Notes: generated by a model from the letters alone, not told the origin. Shown: positions 8,554 to 17,335, counted from the first letter of the stretch. The stretch: DNA of 64,000 nucleotides from JAUIAS01 sp030425395 (GCA_043553855.1 CP121336.1:3162001-3226000); one strand, 5' to 3'. A program made the numbers and translations.

Positions 8554-9501
8554 ATGAGCCGAGCATTCCTTTTCCCCGGTCAGGGGGCCCAGACCATTGG
8601 CATGGGCCGCGATCTGGCCGATGCCTACCCCGCCGCGCGCGCCGTATTCCAGGAAGTGGACGACGCACTTGGCGAGGCGCTGAGCGCGCTGATCTGGGAA
8701 GGCGACATCGAAACCCTGACCCTGACCCAGAACGCGCAACCGGCGCTGATGGCAACATCCATGGCCGCGATGCGCGCGCTCGAGGCCGAAGGCGTGACCG
8801 TCTCGGCGGCGGCTTTCGTGGCCGGGCACAGCCTTGGCGAATATTCCGCGCTCTGCGCGGCAGGTGCGATCAGCGTGGCCGACACCGCGCGCCTGCTACG
8901 CGCGCGCGGGCAGGCCATGCAACAGGCGGTGCCGGTTGGCGTTGGGGCAATGGCCGCGATCCTGGGGCTTGATCTGGAAGCGGTGCGCGACGTCGCGGCA
9001 GAGGCCGCCGGCGATCAGGTCTGCGCTGCCGCCAATGACAACGACCCGGCACAGGTGGTGGTATCGGGCCACAAGGAAGCGGTGGAACGCGCCGTCGAGA
9101 TCGCCAAGGCGCGCGGCGCAAAGCGCGCGGTGCTGCTGCCGGTGTCCGCCCCGTTCCATTGCGCCCTGATGCAGCCCGCAGCCGATGCGATGGCGCAGGC
9201 GCTGGCCGGTGTCACCGTCAACGCGCCCGTGGTGCCGGTTGTGGCCAACGTGCCCGCCGCGCCCGTTTCAGACCCCGACGAGATCAAGAGCCTTCTGGTT
9301 CAGCAAGTCACCGGCGCTGTGCGCTGGCGTGAAAGCGTGGCCGCCATGGTCGCCGCAGGCGTCACCGAGACGTGGGAAATCGGTGCAGGCAAGGCGCTGA
9401 CCGGCATGGTGCGCCGCATCGACCGGTCCGTCGCGACACGCACATTGGGCAAGGCGGAGGAGGTGAAAGCCGCCGCCGCCAGCCTTTCGGACAATAACTG
9501 A
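8554..9501 (+). CDS. fabD: Malonyl-CoA:ACP transacylase
   Basis: This 315-residue protein starts MSRAFLFPGQGAQTIGMG. It has the nucleophile elbow GHSLGEYSAL with Ser93, and a later PVSAPFHCALM with the catalytic His region. It loads malonyl groups from CoA onto ACP in the cytoplasm, the entry step of type II fatty-acid synthesis. The frame is open back to 8500, but the ATG at 8554 follows GGGAGAGATCC and gives the family N-terminus. fabG starts 14 nt after the stop, so the two form an operon. Confidence 0.95.
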   Translation: MSRAFLFPGQGAQTIGMGRDLADAYPAARAVFQEVDDALGEALSALIWEGDIETLTLTQNAQPALMATSMAAMRALEAEGVTVSAAAFVAGHSLGEYSALCAAGAISVADTARLLRARGQAMQQAVPVGVGAMAAILGLDLEAVRDVAAEAAGDQVCAAANDNDPAQVVVSGHKEAVERAVEIAKARGAKRAVLLPVSAPFHCALMQPAADAMAQALAGVTVNAPVVPVVANVPAAPVSDPDEIKSLLVQQVTGAVRWRESVAAMVAAGVTETWEIGAGKALTGMVRRIDRSVATRTLGKAEEVKAAAASLSDNN

Positions 9502-9515
9502 GGGAGGGGACGACG

Positions 9516-10253
9516 ATGTTCGACCTGACAGGCAAGACCGCGCTCATCACCGGCGCATCGGGAGGAATCGGGGCCGCCATCGCGCGCAGCCTGCACGGGG
9601 CAGGGGCGACCGTGGGGCTCAGCGGCACACGCACCGCGCCGCTTGAGGAACTGGCCGCAGAGCTTGGCGACCGCGCGCATGTGCTGCCCTGCAACCTGTC
9701 GGATGCTGAGGCGGTCACCGCGCTGCCCAAACAGGCGACCGAGGCGATGGGCAGCGTCGACATCCTGATCAACAATGCCGGCATCACGCGCGACAACCTG
9801 TTCATGCGGATGTCCGAGGATGAATGGCAATCGGTGCTGGATGTGAACCTCACAGCCACGTTCCGGCTGTGCAAGGGCGTGATGCGCGGTATGATGAAGG
9901 CCCGCTGGGGCCGGATCGTCAACATTACCTCAATCGTGGGCCATACGGGCAACCCGGGCCAGGCCAACTATGCCGCCTCGAAGGCGGGGGTTCTGGGGAT
10001 GTCCAAATCGCTGGCCTATGAGGTTGCAAGCCGGGGAATCACCGTCAACACCATCGCACCGGGCTTTGTCACCACGGCGATGACCGACAAGCTGAGCGAC
10101 GATCAGAAATCCGCGATTCTGACCCAGGTGCCCGCCGCGCGGATGGGGCAACCCGAAGAAATCGCCGCTGCTGCGGTGTATCTGGCCAGCCCGGAGGCCG
10201 GCTACCTGACCGGGGCAACGCTGCACGTGAACGGTGGGATGGCGATGATCTGA
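9516..10253 (+). CDS. fabG: 3-oxoacyl-ACP reductase
   Basis: This 245-residue short-chain dehydrogenase has the TGASGGIG nucleotide-binding loop (residues 12-19) and NNAG at 86-89. The catalytic Ser139, Tyr152 and Lys156 lie in NITSIVG and NYAASKAG. It reduces beta-ketoacyl-ACP with NADPH. The position between fabD and acpP supports FabG over other SDRs. It is translated 14 nt downstream of fabD with GAGGGAGGGGACGACG as ribosome-binding site. Confidence 0.95.
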   Translation: MFDLTGKTALITGASGGIGAAIARSLHGAGATVGLSGTRTAPLEELAAELGDRAHVLPCNLSDAEAVTALPKQATEAMGSVDILINNAGITRDNLFMRMSEDEWQSVLDVNLTATFRLCKGVMRGMMKARWGRIVNITSIVGHTGNPGQANYAASKAGVLGMSKSLAYEVASRGITVNTIAPGFVTTAMTDKLSDDQKSAILTQVPAARMGQPEEIAAAAVYLASPEAGYLTGATLHVNGGMAMI

Positions 10254-10281
10254 ACCACTCCCAAGGCAGACGTGAAAGCGT

Positions 10282-10309
10282 TTGCCATTGGCGCAGTCTG
10301 TGCTATAGC
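10282..10309 (+). promoter_or_regulatory. Predicted sigma70-type promoter of acpP
   Basis: TTGCCA (10282-10287) and TATAGC (10304-10309) are 16 nt apart, in the fabG-acpP gap. The predicted transcript would have a leader of about 130 nt. A separate promoter fits the high ACP demand. Confidence 0.55.
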
Positions 10310-10448
10310 GGCGCAGATTTCGGCGGGTGGGCTGTCCACGCGCTACCCCGGCCTCGCCGGAAAGAGCCGCCCGGACCGGGCATTCCAGAACTCACCCCGC
10401 GGGGCGAGGGCAGACATGGGCGAGAGCCCGGAAGTATGAGGATAAGAC

Positions 10449-10682
10449 ATGAGCGACGTCGCAGACCGCGTGAAAAAGATCGTTGTAGAGCACCTTGGTG
10501 TCGAAGAAGACAAGGTGACGGAAAACGCATCTTTCATTGATGACCTTGGCGCGGACAGCCTGGACACGGTGGAACTGGTCATGGCCTTCGAAGAGGAATT
10601 CGGTATCGAAATCCCCGACGATGCGGCTGAGACCATCCAGACCTTTGGCGACGCTGTAAAGTTCATCACCGAAGCCTCCTGA
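10449..10682 (+). CDS. acpP: Acyl carrier protein
   Basis: This 77-residue acidic protein has the phosphopantetheine attachment motif GADSLDTVEL with Ser37 as the modified residue. Helix II then reads FEEEFGIEIPDDAAE. It carries acyl chains between the fatty-acid synthesis enzymes encoded on both sides. A GAGGATAAGAC ribosome-binding site precedes the ATG, and a strong terminator begins 24 nt after the stop. Confidence 0.97.
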   Translation: MSDVADRVKKIVVEHLGVEEDKVTENASFIDDLGADSLDTVELVMAFEEEFGIEIPDDAAETIQTFGDAVKFITEAS

Positions 10683-10706
10683 TCCCCGCGATCCATTGGA
10701 ACTTCA

Positions 10707-10735
10707 GGCGCGCCCCTATCGGGCGCGCCTTTTTT
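10707..10735 (+). terminator. Rho-independent terminator of acpP
   Basis: A 9-bp perfect stem GGCGCGCCC/GGGCGCGCC with a 5-nt loop is followed by six T residues at 10730-10735. Confidence 0.9.
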
Positions 10736-10840
10736 GTTGCTGATCCCATGGCGCCGCGCTTTGCGCGGCACGTTTCTTTTTCGCGCCGTGCTGCGCACGT
10801 CGGAGTCTTTCGTTTTGCGCCGTGCTGCGCACGTCGCGGT

Positions 10841-10982
10841 GCCTCCGGCGGGAGTATTTTGGGCCGGAAGAAGCAGCGGCATCAGGATCATCCTCCGTTG
10901 GTTCAGCGATTGGGGCCCCTTCTTCTGGCCAACAATACTCCGGGGGAGACGCGCATAGCGCGGCGGGGGCGGAGCCCCCAAA
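10841..10982. repeat. Intergenic repeat pair (CTTCTTCTGGCC...ATACTCC family)
   Basis: Two copies lie in opposite orientation in the 420-base gap between acpP and the HisA-like gene. One reads GCCTCCGGCGGGAGTATTTT at 10841-10860 and continues GGGCCGGAAGAAG to 10873. The other reads CTTCTTCTGGCC AACAATACTCC from about 10918, with a GC-rich hairpin (GGGGGC GGA GCCCCC) ending near 10980. Related copies occur at 43.67 and 58.16 kb, always beside gene 3' ends. Two copies of CGCCGTGCTGCGCACGTCG lie just upstream (near 10781-10837). No gene is visible in the gap. Confidence 0.7.
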
Positions 10983-11102
10983 CCATGCCGTCGTTTTTTG
11001 ACTGTTGAGTGCCGAATTGGCTCAGGCGGGAGGGGCGTGGGTGATGTAGCTTTACTCCTGTTGCGGAGCAGGGGCTCGGCGCCACTCAGGGAGAGAACGG
11101 CG

Positions 11103-11846
11103 ATGATGATCATTCCGGTGATGGAATTGCAAAACGGACGGTGTGTCAGTCTCAATCGCGGTCGCGTCGATGACGCGGCGTTGTGGCACGTCGATCCGGT
11201 GGAAACCGCATTGGCCTGGGCGTCGGCGGGGGCTGACTGGATCCAGATCACGGACCTGGATGGGGTTGTCGGGCAGGAGGGCAACGGGGACCTGATCGAA
11301 GAGATCATCCGCGTGGCCGGTGTTCCGGTCCAGCTTGGCGGCGGGTTTCGCAGCCGGGACACGGTGGAGCGCTGGGTCGACAAGGGCGCGGGCCGGATTG
11401 TGATCGGATCTCTGGCTGTGCAATCACCGGATCTGGTGCGCGAGATTGCCAAGTTTTTCCCGGATCAGATCGTTTTGGCCGTGGATGTCTGGCAGGGGCA
11501 GGTGATGAGCGATGGCTGGCGCAGCAAGAGCGTGTTCACGCCCGGCGACTTCATTGCGGCCTTTGACGGGGTTCCGTTTTCGGCGATCACGGTGACGGAT
11601 ATTGATGCGGATATTGACGGCGTCGACGGGCAGATCGGGGTGATTTCCGGGGTGGCGTCGGGGTCGCGCACGCCGGTTTTTGCCAGCGGGGTCATACGCA
11701 CGCTGGATGATGTGGCGCGGTTGAAATACACGCCGAATATCGCGGGTGCCTTGTTGGGACGGGTTCTATTTTCCAAGGATATTGATCTGGCCGAGGCAAT
11801 TGCCGCGGCCCAGCCCGAACCTGAGGCCACGGCGGAGTTTCTTTAA
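11103..11846 (+). CDS. HisA/HisF-like (beta-alpha)8 barrel protein, divergent HisA paralogue
   Basis: This 247-residue protein shows the HisA half-barrel repeat. LGGGFRS marks the first phosphate site. AVDVWQGQV matches the second catalytic Asp strand of HisA, and TVTDIDADID matches the catalytic Thr/Asp region. The first catalytic aspartate of HisA (AxD near residue 8) is replaced by Glu8 in PVMELQNG, so it may not be the histidine-pathway isomerase. No other his gene is near. A ureohydrolase gene follows 69 nt downstream. The ATG at 11103 (or 11106) was chosen over the open frame from 10998 because it gives the barrel's first strand and follows GGGAGAGAACGGCG. Confidence 0.75.
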   Translation: MMIIPVMELQNGRCVSLNRGRVDDAALWHVDPVETALAWASAGADWIQITDLDGVVGQEGNGDLIEEIIRVAGVPVQLGGGFRSRDTVERWVDKGAGRIVIGSLAVQSPDLVREIAKFFPDQIVLAVDVWQGQVMSDGWRSKSVFTPGDFIAAFDGVPFSAITVTDIDADIDGVDGQIGVISGVASGSRTPVFASGVIRTLDDVARLKYTPNIAGALLGRVLFSKDIDLAEAIAAAQPEPEATAEFL

Positions 11847-11915
11847 GCCGGGTTTGCTTGTCGTCGGGCCGGGATCGGGGCACAGTCGTGTTTTCGGGAG
11901 CGGAAGGGGGCGCGC

Positions 11916-12872
11916 ATGGTCAGTTTGAGGGATATGTTCGGTGGATCGGAGGGCGAGGGGTTTCTTGGCGTGCCGTTTGCCGATCCCGAGGCTCCGGAGG
12001 GCGATGTGGTGATCATGGGGGCGGATTGTGCGACGCCCTATCCCTCAGTCGGGGCGTATTGTGCCGGTGGCCCGGCTGTGGTGCGGGCCGGGGCTGCGGC
12101 CTATGCCGGACATATGGGCAAATACAATTTTGACATTGACGGGCCGGTGATCGCAGAGGGCGTTGCGGTGCGCGATCTGGGCGATCTGCCGGTTGATCCC
12201 GAGGATGCCGAGGGCAACCGGGCGCTTATCCGGGCAGTGACGGGGCGGGTTCTGGCGGCGGGGGGCATTCCTGTTTTGCTCGGCGGGGACGATTCCCTGC
12301 CGACGCCGATGGTGCAGGCTTATGCGGATCGCGGGCCGCTTCATATTCTGCAGATTGATGCGCATATTGATTGGCGCGATACGGTCGAGGGCGAAAGCTG
12401 GGGCCTGTCATCGACCATGCGGCGGATCTCTGAGATGGAGCATGTCGCGGGCATCGTGCAGGTGGGCCAGCGGGGAATCGGTTCGGCAACCGGGGCCGAG
12501 GTGGCCGCGGCGCGGGACTGGGGAGCCACGTTGATTCCCGCGCAGGCACTCGATTGCGGCGGAATTGTTCAGGCGATTTCGGCCATTCCCGTGGGTGCGG
12601 ATGTGGTTGTATGCCTCGATTGGGACGGGCTGGACCCGGCGATCATGCCAGGTGTGATCGCGCCGACGGCGGGCGGGTTGAGTTATCGTGAATTGATGGC
12701 GCTGGTGGGCGGTGTTGCGGCCCGTGCGCGGCTTGTCGGGGTGGCTATGGTCGAGTTCATGCCGGAGGCGGACCGCGATGGCGCGGGGGCTTTGACCGCC
12801 GGTCAGGCGGCGGCCTCATTGGTGGGGATGATTGCCCAGCAGTGCGCGCGTCACGGCGACAAGAGCGCGTGA
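11916..12872 (+). CDS. Ureohydrolase (agmatinase/arginase) family protein with altered metal site
   Basis: This 318-residue protein has the arginase-family motifs in order: GGDDS at residues 123-127, DAHID at 148-152 and a CLDWDGLDP block near residue 230. Family enzymes hydrolyse guanidino compounds (arginine, agmatine, guanidinobutyrate) to urea with two Mn ions. In the canonical first motif, GGDHS, a His binds the metal. Here Asp126 replaces it, so substrate and metal use are uncertain. It follows the HisA-like gene on the same strand and may be co-transcribed. The link to neighbouring fab genes is unclear. Confidence 0.75.
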   Translation: MVSLRDMFGGSEGEGFLGVPFADPEAPEGDVVIMGADCATPYPSVGAYCAGGPAVVRAGAAAYAGHMGKYNFDIDGPVIAEGVAVRDLGDLPVDPEDAEGNRALIRAVTGRVLAAGGIPVLLGGDDSLPTPMVQAYADRGPLHILQIDAHIDWRDTVEGESWGLSSTMRRISEMEHVAGIVQVGQRGIGSATGAEVAAARDWGATLIPAQALDCGGIVQAISAIPVGADVVVCLDWDGLDPAIMPGVIAPTAGGLSYRELMALVGGVAARARLVGVAMVEFMPEADRDGAGALTAGQAAASLVGMIAQQCARHGDKSA

Positions 12873-12942
12873 TCCTCTTGCCCCGCACCGCGATGGCGGG
12901 GTAAGAGCGGGAAACAGGAATACTTGGGCAGGGAACATTGTC

Positions 12943-14202
12943 ATGCGCAGAGTTGTGGTTACGGGTCTTGGGCTGGTCACTCCGTTGGCCAGCGGGGTCG
13001 AAGAGACGTGGGAACGTCTGCTGGCTGGTGAATCCGGCGCAGGGCCGATAACGCGGTTCGATGCGAGCCATCTGGGCACGACCTATGCCTGCGAGGTGCC
13101 GTATGGTGACGGAACGGGTGGCACGTTCAATCCGGATGACTGGCTGGCCCCCAAGGAACAGCGCAAGATCGACACGTTCATTCTGTATGGCATTGCCGCT
13201 GCGGAAATGGCGGTGCGGGATGCGGGCTGGACGCCCGAGGCCGAAGAAGACCTGCTGCGCACGGGCGTGATGATCGGGTCGGGTATCGGCGGGCTGTCGT
13301 CAATCGCGGATACGGCTGTTCTGATCAAGGAAAAGGGTCCGCGCCGGGTATCGCCGTTCTTTATCCCCGGCGCGCTGATCAACCTGATTTCGGGACAGGT
13401 TGGCATCCGGTTCGGTTTCAAGGGGCCGAACCATTCGGTTGTGACCGCCTGTTCCACCGGGGCACATGCCATTGGCGATGCGGCGCGCCTGATCCAGTAT
13501 GGCGATGCCGAAGTCATGGTCGCCGGGGGGGCCGAGGCCGCGATTTGCGAGATCGGGATCGCCGGGTTCAACGCCTGCAAGGCATTGTCGACCAAGCGGG
13601 CGGATGACCCCAAGGCGGCCAGCCGTCCCTATGACGCGGATCGCGACGGGTTCGTCATGGGCGAGGGCGCGGGGATTGTCGTGCTTGAGGAATACGAACA
13701 CGCCAAGGCGCGTGGTGCCAAGATCTATGCCGAGGTCAGGGGATACGGATTGTCCGGCGATGCCTACCACATCACCGCCCCGTCCGAGGATGGTGAGGGT
13801 GGTGAACGGTCGATGCGGGCCGCGCTGAAGCACGCGGGGCTGGAGCCGTCCGATATTGACTATATCAACGCTCATGGCACCAGCACGATGGCCGATGTGA
13901 TCGAACTGGGCGCTGTTGAGCGGATGCTGGGGGATCACGCGGGCAATGTGACGATGTCGTCCACAAAGTCCGCCACCGGCCATCTGTTGGGGGCTGCGGG
14001 CGCGATCGAGGCGATCTTCTCCATTCTGGCGATCCGCGATCAGGTCGTGCCGCCGACGATCAACCTTGACAATCCGGCTGTGGAAACGGCGATCGATCTG
14101 GCCCCCAATGCCAAGCGGGAACGCAAGGTGGATGTGGCGCTGTCCAATTCTTTCGGTTTCGGGGGCACCAACGCGAGCGTGATCTTCGGAAAGGTTTCCT
14201 GA
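12943..14202 (+). CDS. fabF: 3-oxoacyl-ACP synthase II
   Basis: This 419-residue condensing enzyme starts MRRVVVTGLGLVTPL. It has the Cys-His-His triad: Cys170 in VTACSTGAH, His311 in NAHGTST and His347 in SATGHLLGAAG. It elongates acyl-ACP with malonyl-ACP. The frame is open back to 12832, but 12943 gives the family start and follows GGGAACATTGTC. mltG starts one base after its stop, so the two are co-translated, as is usual in Rhodobacteraceae. Confidence 0.95.
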   Translation: MRRVVVTGLGLVTPLASGVEETWERLLAGESGAGPITRFDASHLGTTYACEVPYGDGTGGTFNPDDWLAPKEQRKIDTFILYGIAAAEMAVRDAGWTPEAEEDLLRTGVMIGSGIGGLSSIADTAVLIKEKGPRRVSPFFIPGALINLISGQVGIRFGFKGPNHSVVTACSTGAHAIGDAARLIQYGDAEVMVAGGAEAAICEIGIAGFNACKALSTKRADDPKAASRPYDADRDGFVMGEGAGIVVLEEYEHAKARGAKIYAEVRGYGLSGDAYHITAPSEDGEGGERSMRAALKHAGLEPSDIDYINAHGTSTMADVIELGAVERMLGDHAGNVTMSSTKSATGHLLGAAGAIEAIFSILAIRDQVVPPTINLDNPAVETAIDLAPNAKRERKVDVALSNSFGFGGTNASVIFGKVS

Positions 14203-14203
14203 T

Positions 14204-15373
14204 ATGTGGCGCAGCCTTGCGTCCAACGTGCTGAGCCTGTTGATCGTCGCCCTGTTCGTTTTGGGCGGCGGCATTCTGTGGGCGCAGACGGAATTTCGCC
14301 GCGCCGGGCCGCTGGAGCAGGCGATCTGCCTGCGGGTGGAGCGCGGATCGAACATGGAGCGCGTCAGCGCTGACCTTGAGACGCAAGGCGCGATCAGCAG
14401 CGGATTCCTGTTTCGCGTTGGGGCTGATTACACGGACAAGGCGCAACAGTTGAAAGCGGGCAGTTTTCTTGTGCCGCCGGGCACGTCGATGGAGGGGATC
14501 ATCGACGTGGTGACGCGCGGAGGCGCATCGACATGCGGCACCGAGATCGTCTATCGGGTGGGTGTGACGCGGACCCTTGCGGAAGTGCGTGAACTGAACC
14601 CGACGACCAATCGCTATGAGGAAAAGGCGCAATTCAACCCTGCCGTTGACGAGGTGCCGCCGCTTTATGCCGAGAAGAAGGCCCTGGGTGACACGCGGTT
14701 CCGCATCGCGCTGGCCGAGGGTGTGACCAGTTGGCAGATCGTTGAGAGCCTCAAGGCAATGGATGTGCTGGAGGGAACGGTTGACGAGATTCCCGCTGAG
14801 GGCACGTTGGCACCTGACAGTTACGAGATTTCAGCGGGCACGGATCGCGCGGACGTGATCGCGCGGATGGAGGCGGCGCAGCAAGGCCGCATCACGGAAG
14901 CCTGGCAGAACCGTGCGCCCGACCTGCCGATCGAGACACCCGAAGAGCTGGCGATTCTGGCGTCGATTATCGAAAAGGAAACCGGCAACGACGAAGAGCG
15001 CGAGGTTGTTTCAAGCGTGTTCGTCAACCGTTTGCGCAGGGGCATGATGCTGCAAACCGACCCCACGGTGATTTATGGCGTGACCGAGGGCAAAGGCGTG
15101 TTGGGTCGCGGCTTGAGGCAAAGTGAACTTCGTCGCGCAACACCTTGGAATACATATGTTATTCAGGGACTTCCTCCAACGCCGATTGCCAACCCCGGTA
15201 TGGCCAGCCTGCAGGCGGCGGCGAATCCTGCTGACACGGACTTCATCTATTTCGTGGCCAAGACGCTTAATCCGGCGGACGGGCACAACTTTGCCGAAAC
15301 GCTGGCCGAGCATAACCGCAACGTGGCGATTTATCGCCAGTTGGAACGGGACCGTCAGCAGAACGAAAACTGA
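14204..15373 (+). CDS. mltG: Endolytic murein transglycosylase
   Basis: This 389-residue YceG-family protein has one N-terminal membrane helix (about residues 8-27) and a LysM-like region near 40-105. Its catalytic domain carries the glutamate motif LASIIEKET, with Glu257 equivalent to E. coli Glu218, and ends with TPWNTYVIQGLPPTPIAN. It cuts nascent glycan strands at the inner membrane. It directly follows fabF, and a terminator begins 32 nt after its stop and separates it from the GTA cluster. Confidence 0.93.
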   Translation: MWRSLASNVLSLLIVALFVLGGGILWAQTEFRRAGPLEQAICLRVERGSNMERVSADLETQGAISSGFLFRVGADYTDKAQQLKAGSFLVPPGTSMEGIIDVVTRGGASTCGTEIVYRVGVTRTLAEVRELNPTTNRYEEKAQFNPAVDEVPPLYAEKKALGDTRFRIALAEGVTSWQIVESLKAMDVLEGTVDEIPAEGTLAPDSYEISAGTDRADVIARMEAAQQGRITEAWQNRAPDLPIETPEELAILASIIEKETGNDEEREVVSSVFVNRLRRGMMLQTDPTVIYGVTEGKGVLGRGLRQSELRRATPWNTYVIQGLPPTPIANPGMASLQAAANPADTDFIYFVAKTLNPADGHNFAETLAEHNRNVAIYRQLERDRQQNEN

Positions 15374-15404
15374 CGGGCCAACCCGGAAAATGTAAATAAA
15401 TCAT

Positions 15405-15445
15405 AACCCTGCCGCACGGTGATGAACCGGTGGCGGGGTTGTTTT
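15405..15445 (+). terminator. Terminator between mltG and the GTA cluster
   Basis: AACCCTGCC at 15405-15413 pairs with GGCGGGGTT ending at 15440. The loop shows partial inner pairing (CACGGT/ACCGGTG), and GTTTTC follows. The T-run is short, so strength is uncertain. Confidence 0.6.
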
Positions 15446-15447
15446 CA

Positions 15448-15476
15448 TTGACTTTTCCGCCTTGTTCCCGTATAGG
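15448..15476 (+). promoter_or_regulatory. Predicted promoter of the gene transfer agent cluster
   Basis: TTGACT (15448-15453) and TATAGG (15471-15476) are exactly 17 nt apart and lie directly after the mltG terminator. Transcription would start near 15483 and give a leader of about 77 nt before gp1. In Rhodobacter capsulatus GTA transcription also starts upstream of gp1, and it depends on the phage-like activator GafA, which is not encoded here. Confidence 0.65.
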
Positions 15477-15559
15477 TTGTTTTGCGCTGGAGGGGTGGAC
15501 GGCCTTGCGTTGTCTGCCTTCTCGCACGGGGACCCATCGAGCGAGGTCAACGAAAAGAA

Positions 15560-15892
15560 ATGATCACGAAGTTCCCCGACGACCGAATGGAAAGAGCAGA
15601 AGAACTGGTTGCATCCATGCGTGCCCTGATCGCCGATTTGCGCGGCGAATTGGAGCAGGCGATGGCAAGGGCGCGTGCGGACGAGCGCCTGAGCGTGACC
15701 GACAACAGCAAACACATCGCAGAGGCCAGACGGCTGGTCCTTGCGTGTCAGCAGGCGGAGTTGGACCTTGGGAAAGAGCAGGCCAGAACTATGGGTGTCG
15801 TCCAGAACGGGCACGCCATCGACCTTGAACAAGCGCGACATGAGATCGGATGCAGGCTGGATAAGCTGCGCCGATGCTACGATCCGCGCTGA
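15560..15892 (+). CDS. GTA gp1, putative small terminase subunit
   Basis: This 110-residue protein is mostly helical and charged, with long heptad-like stretches (RMERAEELVASMRALIADLR). It was placed by position as first gene of the cluster and by size. In R. capsulatus the equivalent gp1 acts as the small terminase that recruits DNA to the large subunit. The ATG at 15560 follows CGAAAAGAA, a weak ribosome-binding site. The large terminase frame overlaps its end. Confidence 0.7.
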   Translation: MITKFPDDRMERAEELVASMRALIADLRGELEQAMARARADERLSVTDNSKHIAEARRLVLACQQAELDLGKEQARTMGVVQNGHAIDLEQARHEIGCRLDKLRRCYDPR

Positions 15893-17183
15893 GTTCCTTG
15901 ACAGCCTGGGGGAGGCGGAGCTTTTGGCTCTGCCTTACCTCTTTGATTTCTGGGCATTGCCGCATCAGCTGCCCCCCAAGGGGGCGTGGCGGACATGGGT
16001 GATCCTGGGCGGGCGCGGCGCGGGCAAGACCCGCGCCGGTGCCGAATGGGTGCGCGGGCAGGTCGAGGGGGCAATGCCGCTTGATCCCGGCCGGGGGAAA
16101 CGCGTGGCGCTGGTGGGGGAAACCTATGATCAGGTGCGCGATGTGATGATTTTCGGCGACAGCGGTATTCTGGCCTGTTCGCCCCCGGACCGGCGGCCCA
16201 AATGGAAAGCGGGCGAGCGCAAGCTGATCTGGCCGAATGGGGCCGAGGCGGTCGCGTTTTCGGCGCATGAGCCAGAAGCCCTGCGCGGGCCGCAGTTCGA
16301 TACGGCCTGGGTGGATGAATTGGCCAAGTGGCGCAAGGGAGAAGACGCGTGGGACATGCTGCAATTCGCGCTGCGGCTGGGGGATGATCCGCGCGTCTGT
16401 GTGACCACGACGCCGCGCCGGGGTGGCGTTCTGGGGCGGGTGCTGGGCGCACCGTCCACGGTGCGCACCCATGCCCCGACCGAAGCCAATCGCGGCCATC
16501 TGGCGGCGTCGTTCCTTGAGGAAGTGCGCGCGCGCTATGCGGGCACGCGGCTCGGGCGGCAGGAACTGGATGGCGAGATGCTCGAGGATGTCGACGGCGC
16601 ACTGTGGACCCATGACATGCTGGAGAATGCGCGGGTGAACAAGGCACCGGAACTGGACCGGATCGTTGTGGCGGTGGACCCGTCGGTTTCCGGGCATGCA
16701 ACCGGGGATGCCTGCGGGATCGTGGTTGCCGGTGTGGTCATGGACGGGCCACCGCAGATGTGGCGGGCCTATGTTCTGGCGGATGCGACGGTGCAAGGCA
16801 CGGGCCCGGCGGGGTGGGCACGCGCGGCTGTTGCGGCGGTGCGCGACTATGGTGCGGACCGGTTGGTGGCCGAGGTCAATCAGGGGGGCAAGCTGGTCGA
16901 GGAGGTCTTGCGGCAGGTCGATCCGCTTGTGCCCTACCGGGCTGTTCATGCCAGCCGGGGCAAGTCGGCGCGGGCAGAGCCGGTGGCGGCGCTTTATGAA
17001 CAGGGGCGGCTGCGCCATGTCGGGGATCTGGCCGGGCTGGAGGACCAGATGTGCCTGATGACCCCGGAAGGGTTTTCAGGGCAGGGATCGCCGGACCGTG
17101 TGGATGCTCTGGTTTGGGCGATGCACGAACTGATGATTGCCCCCGCCGCGCGGTTTTCAAGCCCGCGTATCCGCACTCTGTGA
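15840..17183 (+). CDS. GTA large terminase (gp2), DNA-packaging ATPase/nuclease
   Basis: About 447 residues from the ATG at 15840. An N-terminal ATPase carries Walker A GGRGAGKT at residues 57-64 and a Walker B region TAWVDELAKW. A C-terminal RNase H-like nuclease starts near VVAVDPSVSG, with later acidic positions in VAEVNQGG and PDRVDALVWAM. It translocates DNA into the prohead and cuts it when full, giving the ~4 kb headful packaging typical of GTAs. The start is uncertain. The frame is open to 15741, and the true start may lie near the gp1 stop. Confidence 0.92.
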   Translation: MRSDAGWISCADATIRAEFLDSLGEAELLALPYLFDFWALPHQLPPKGAWRTWVILGGRGAGKTRAGAEWVRGQVEGAMPLDPGRGKRVALVGETYDQVRDVMIFGDSGILACSPPDRRPKWKAGERKLIWPNGAEAVAFSAHEPEALRGPQFDTAWVDELAKWRKGEDAWDMLQFALRLGDDPRVCVTTTPRRGGVLGRVLGAPSTVRTHAPTEANRGHLAASFLEEVRARYAGTRLGRQELDGEMLEDVDGALWTHDMLENARVNKAPELDRIVVAVDPSVSGHATGDACGIVVAGVVMDGPPQMWRAYVLADATVQGTGPAGWARAAVAAVRDYGADRLVAEVNQGGKLVEEVLRQVDPLVPYRAVHASRGKSARAEPVAALYEQGRLRHVGDLAGLEDQMCLMTPEGFSGQGSPDRVDALVWAMHELMIAPAARFSSPRIRTL

Positions 17184-17335
17184 CGTGGAACGGCGCGCAA
17201 CACCCTGCGCGCGGTGGGTTTTCCCGATGGTTAGGAATTCAAGCGATAACGTTTTCAACAAAACGGTGTCACGTCACCGGCGGGCCGCGGGGTGGCCGGT
17301 TGGCGCGGTTCCGGGCAGATCAAGGAGCACAGCAG

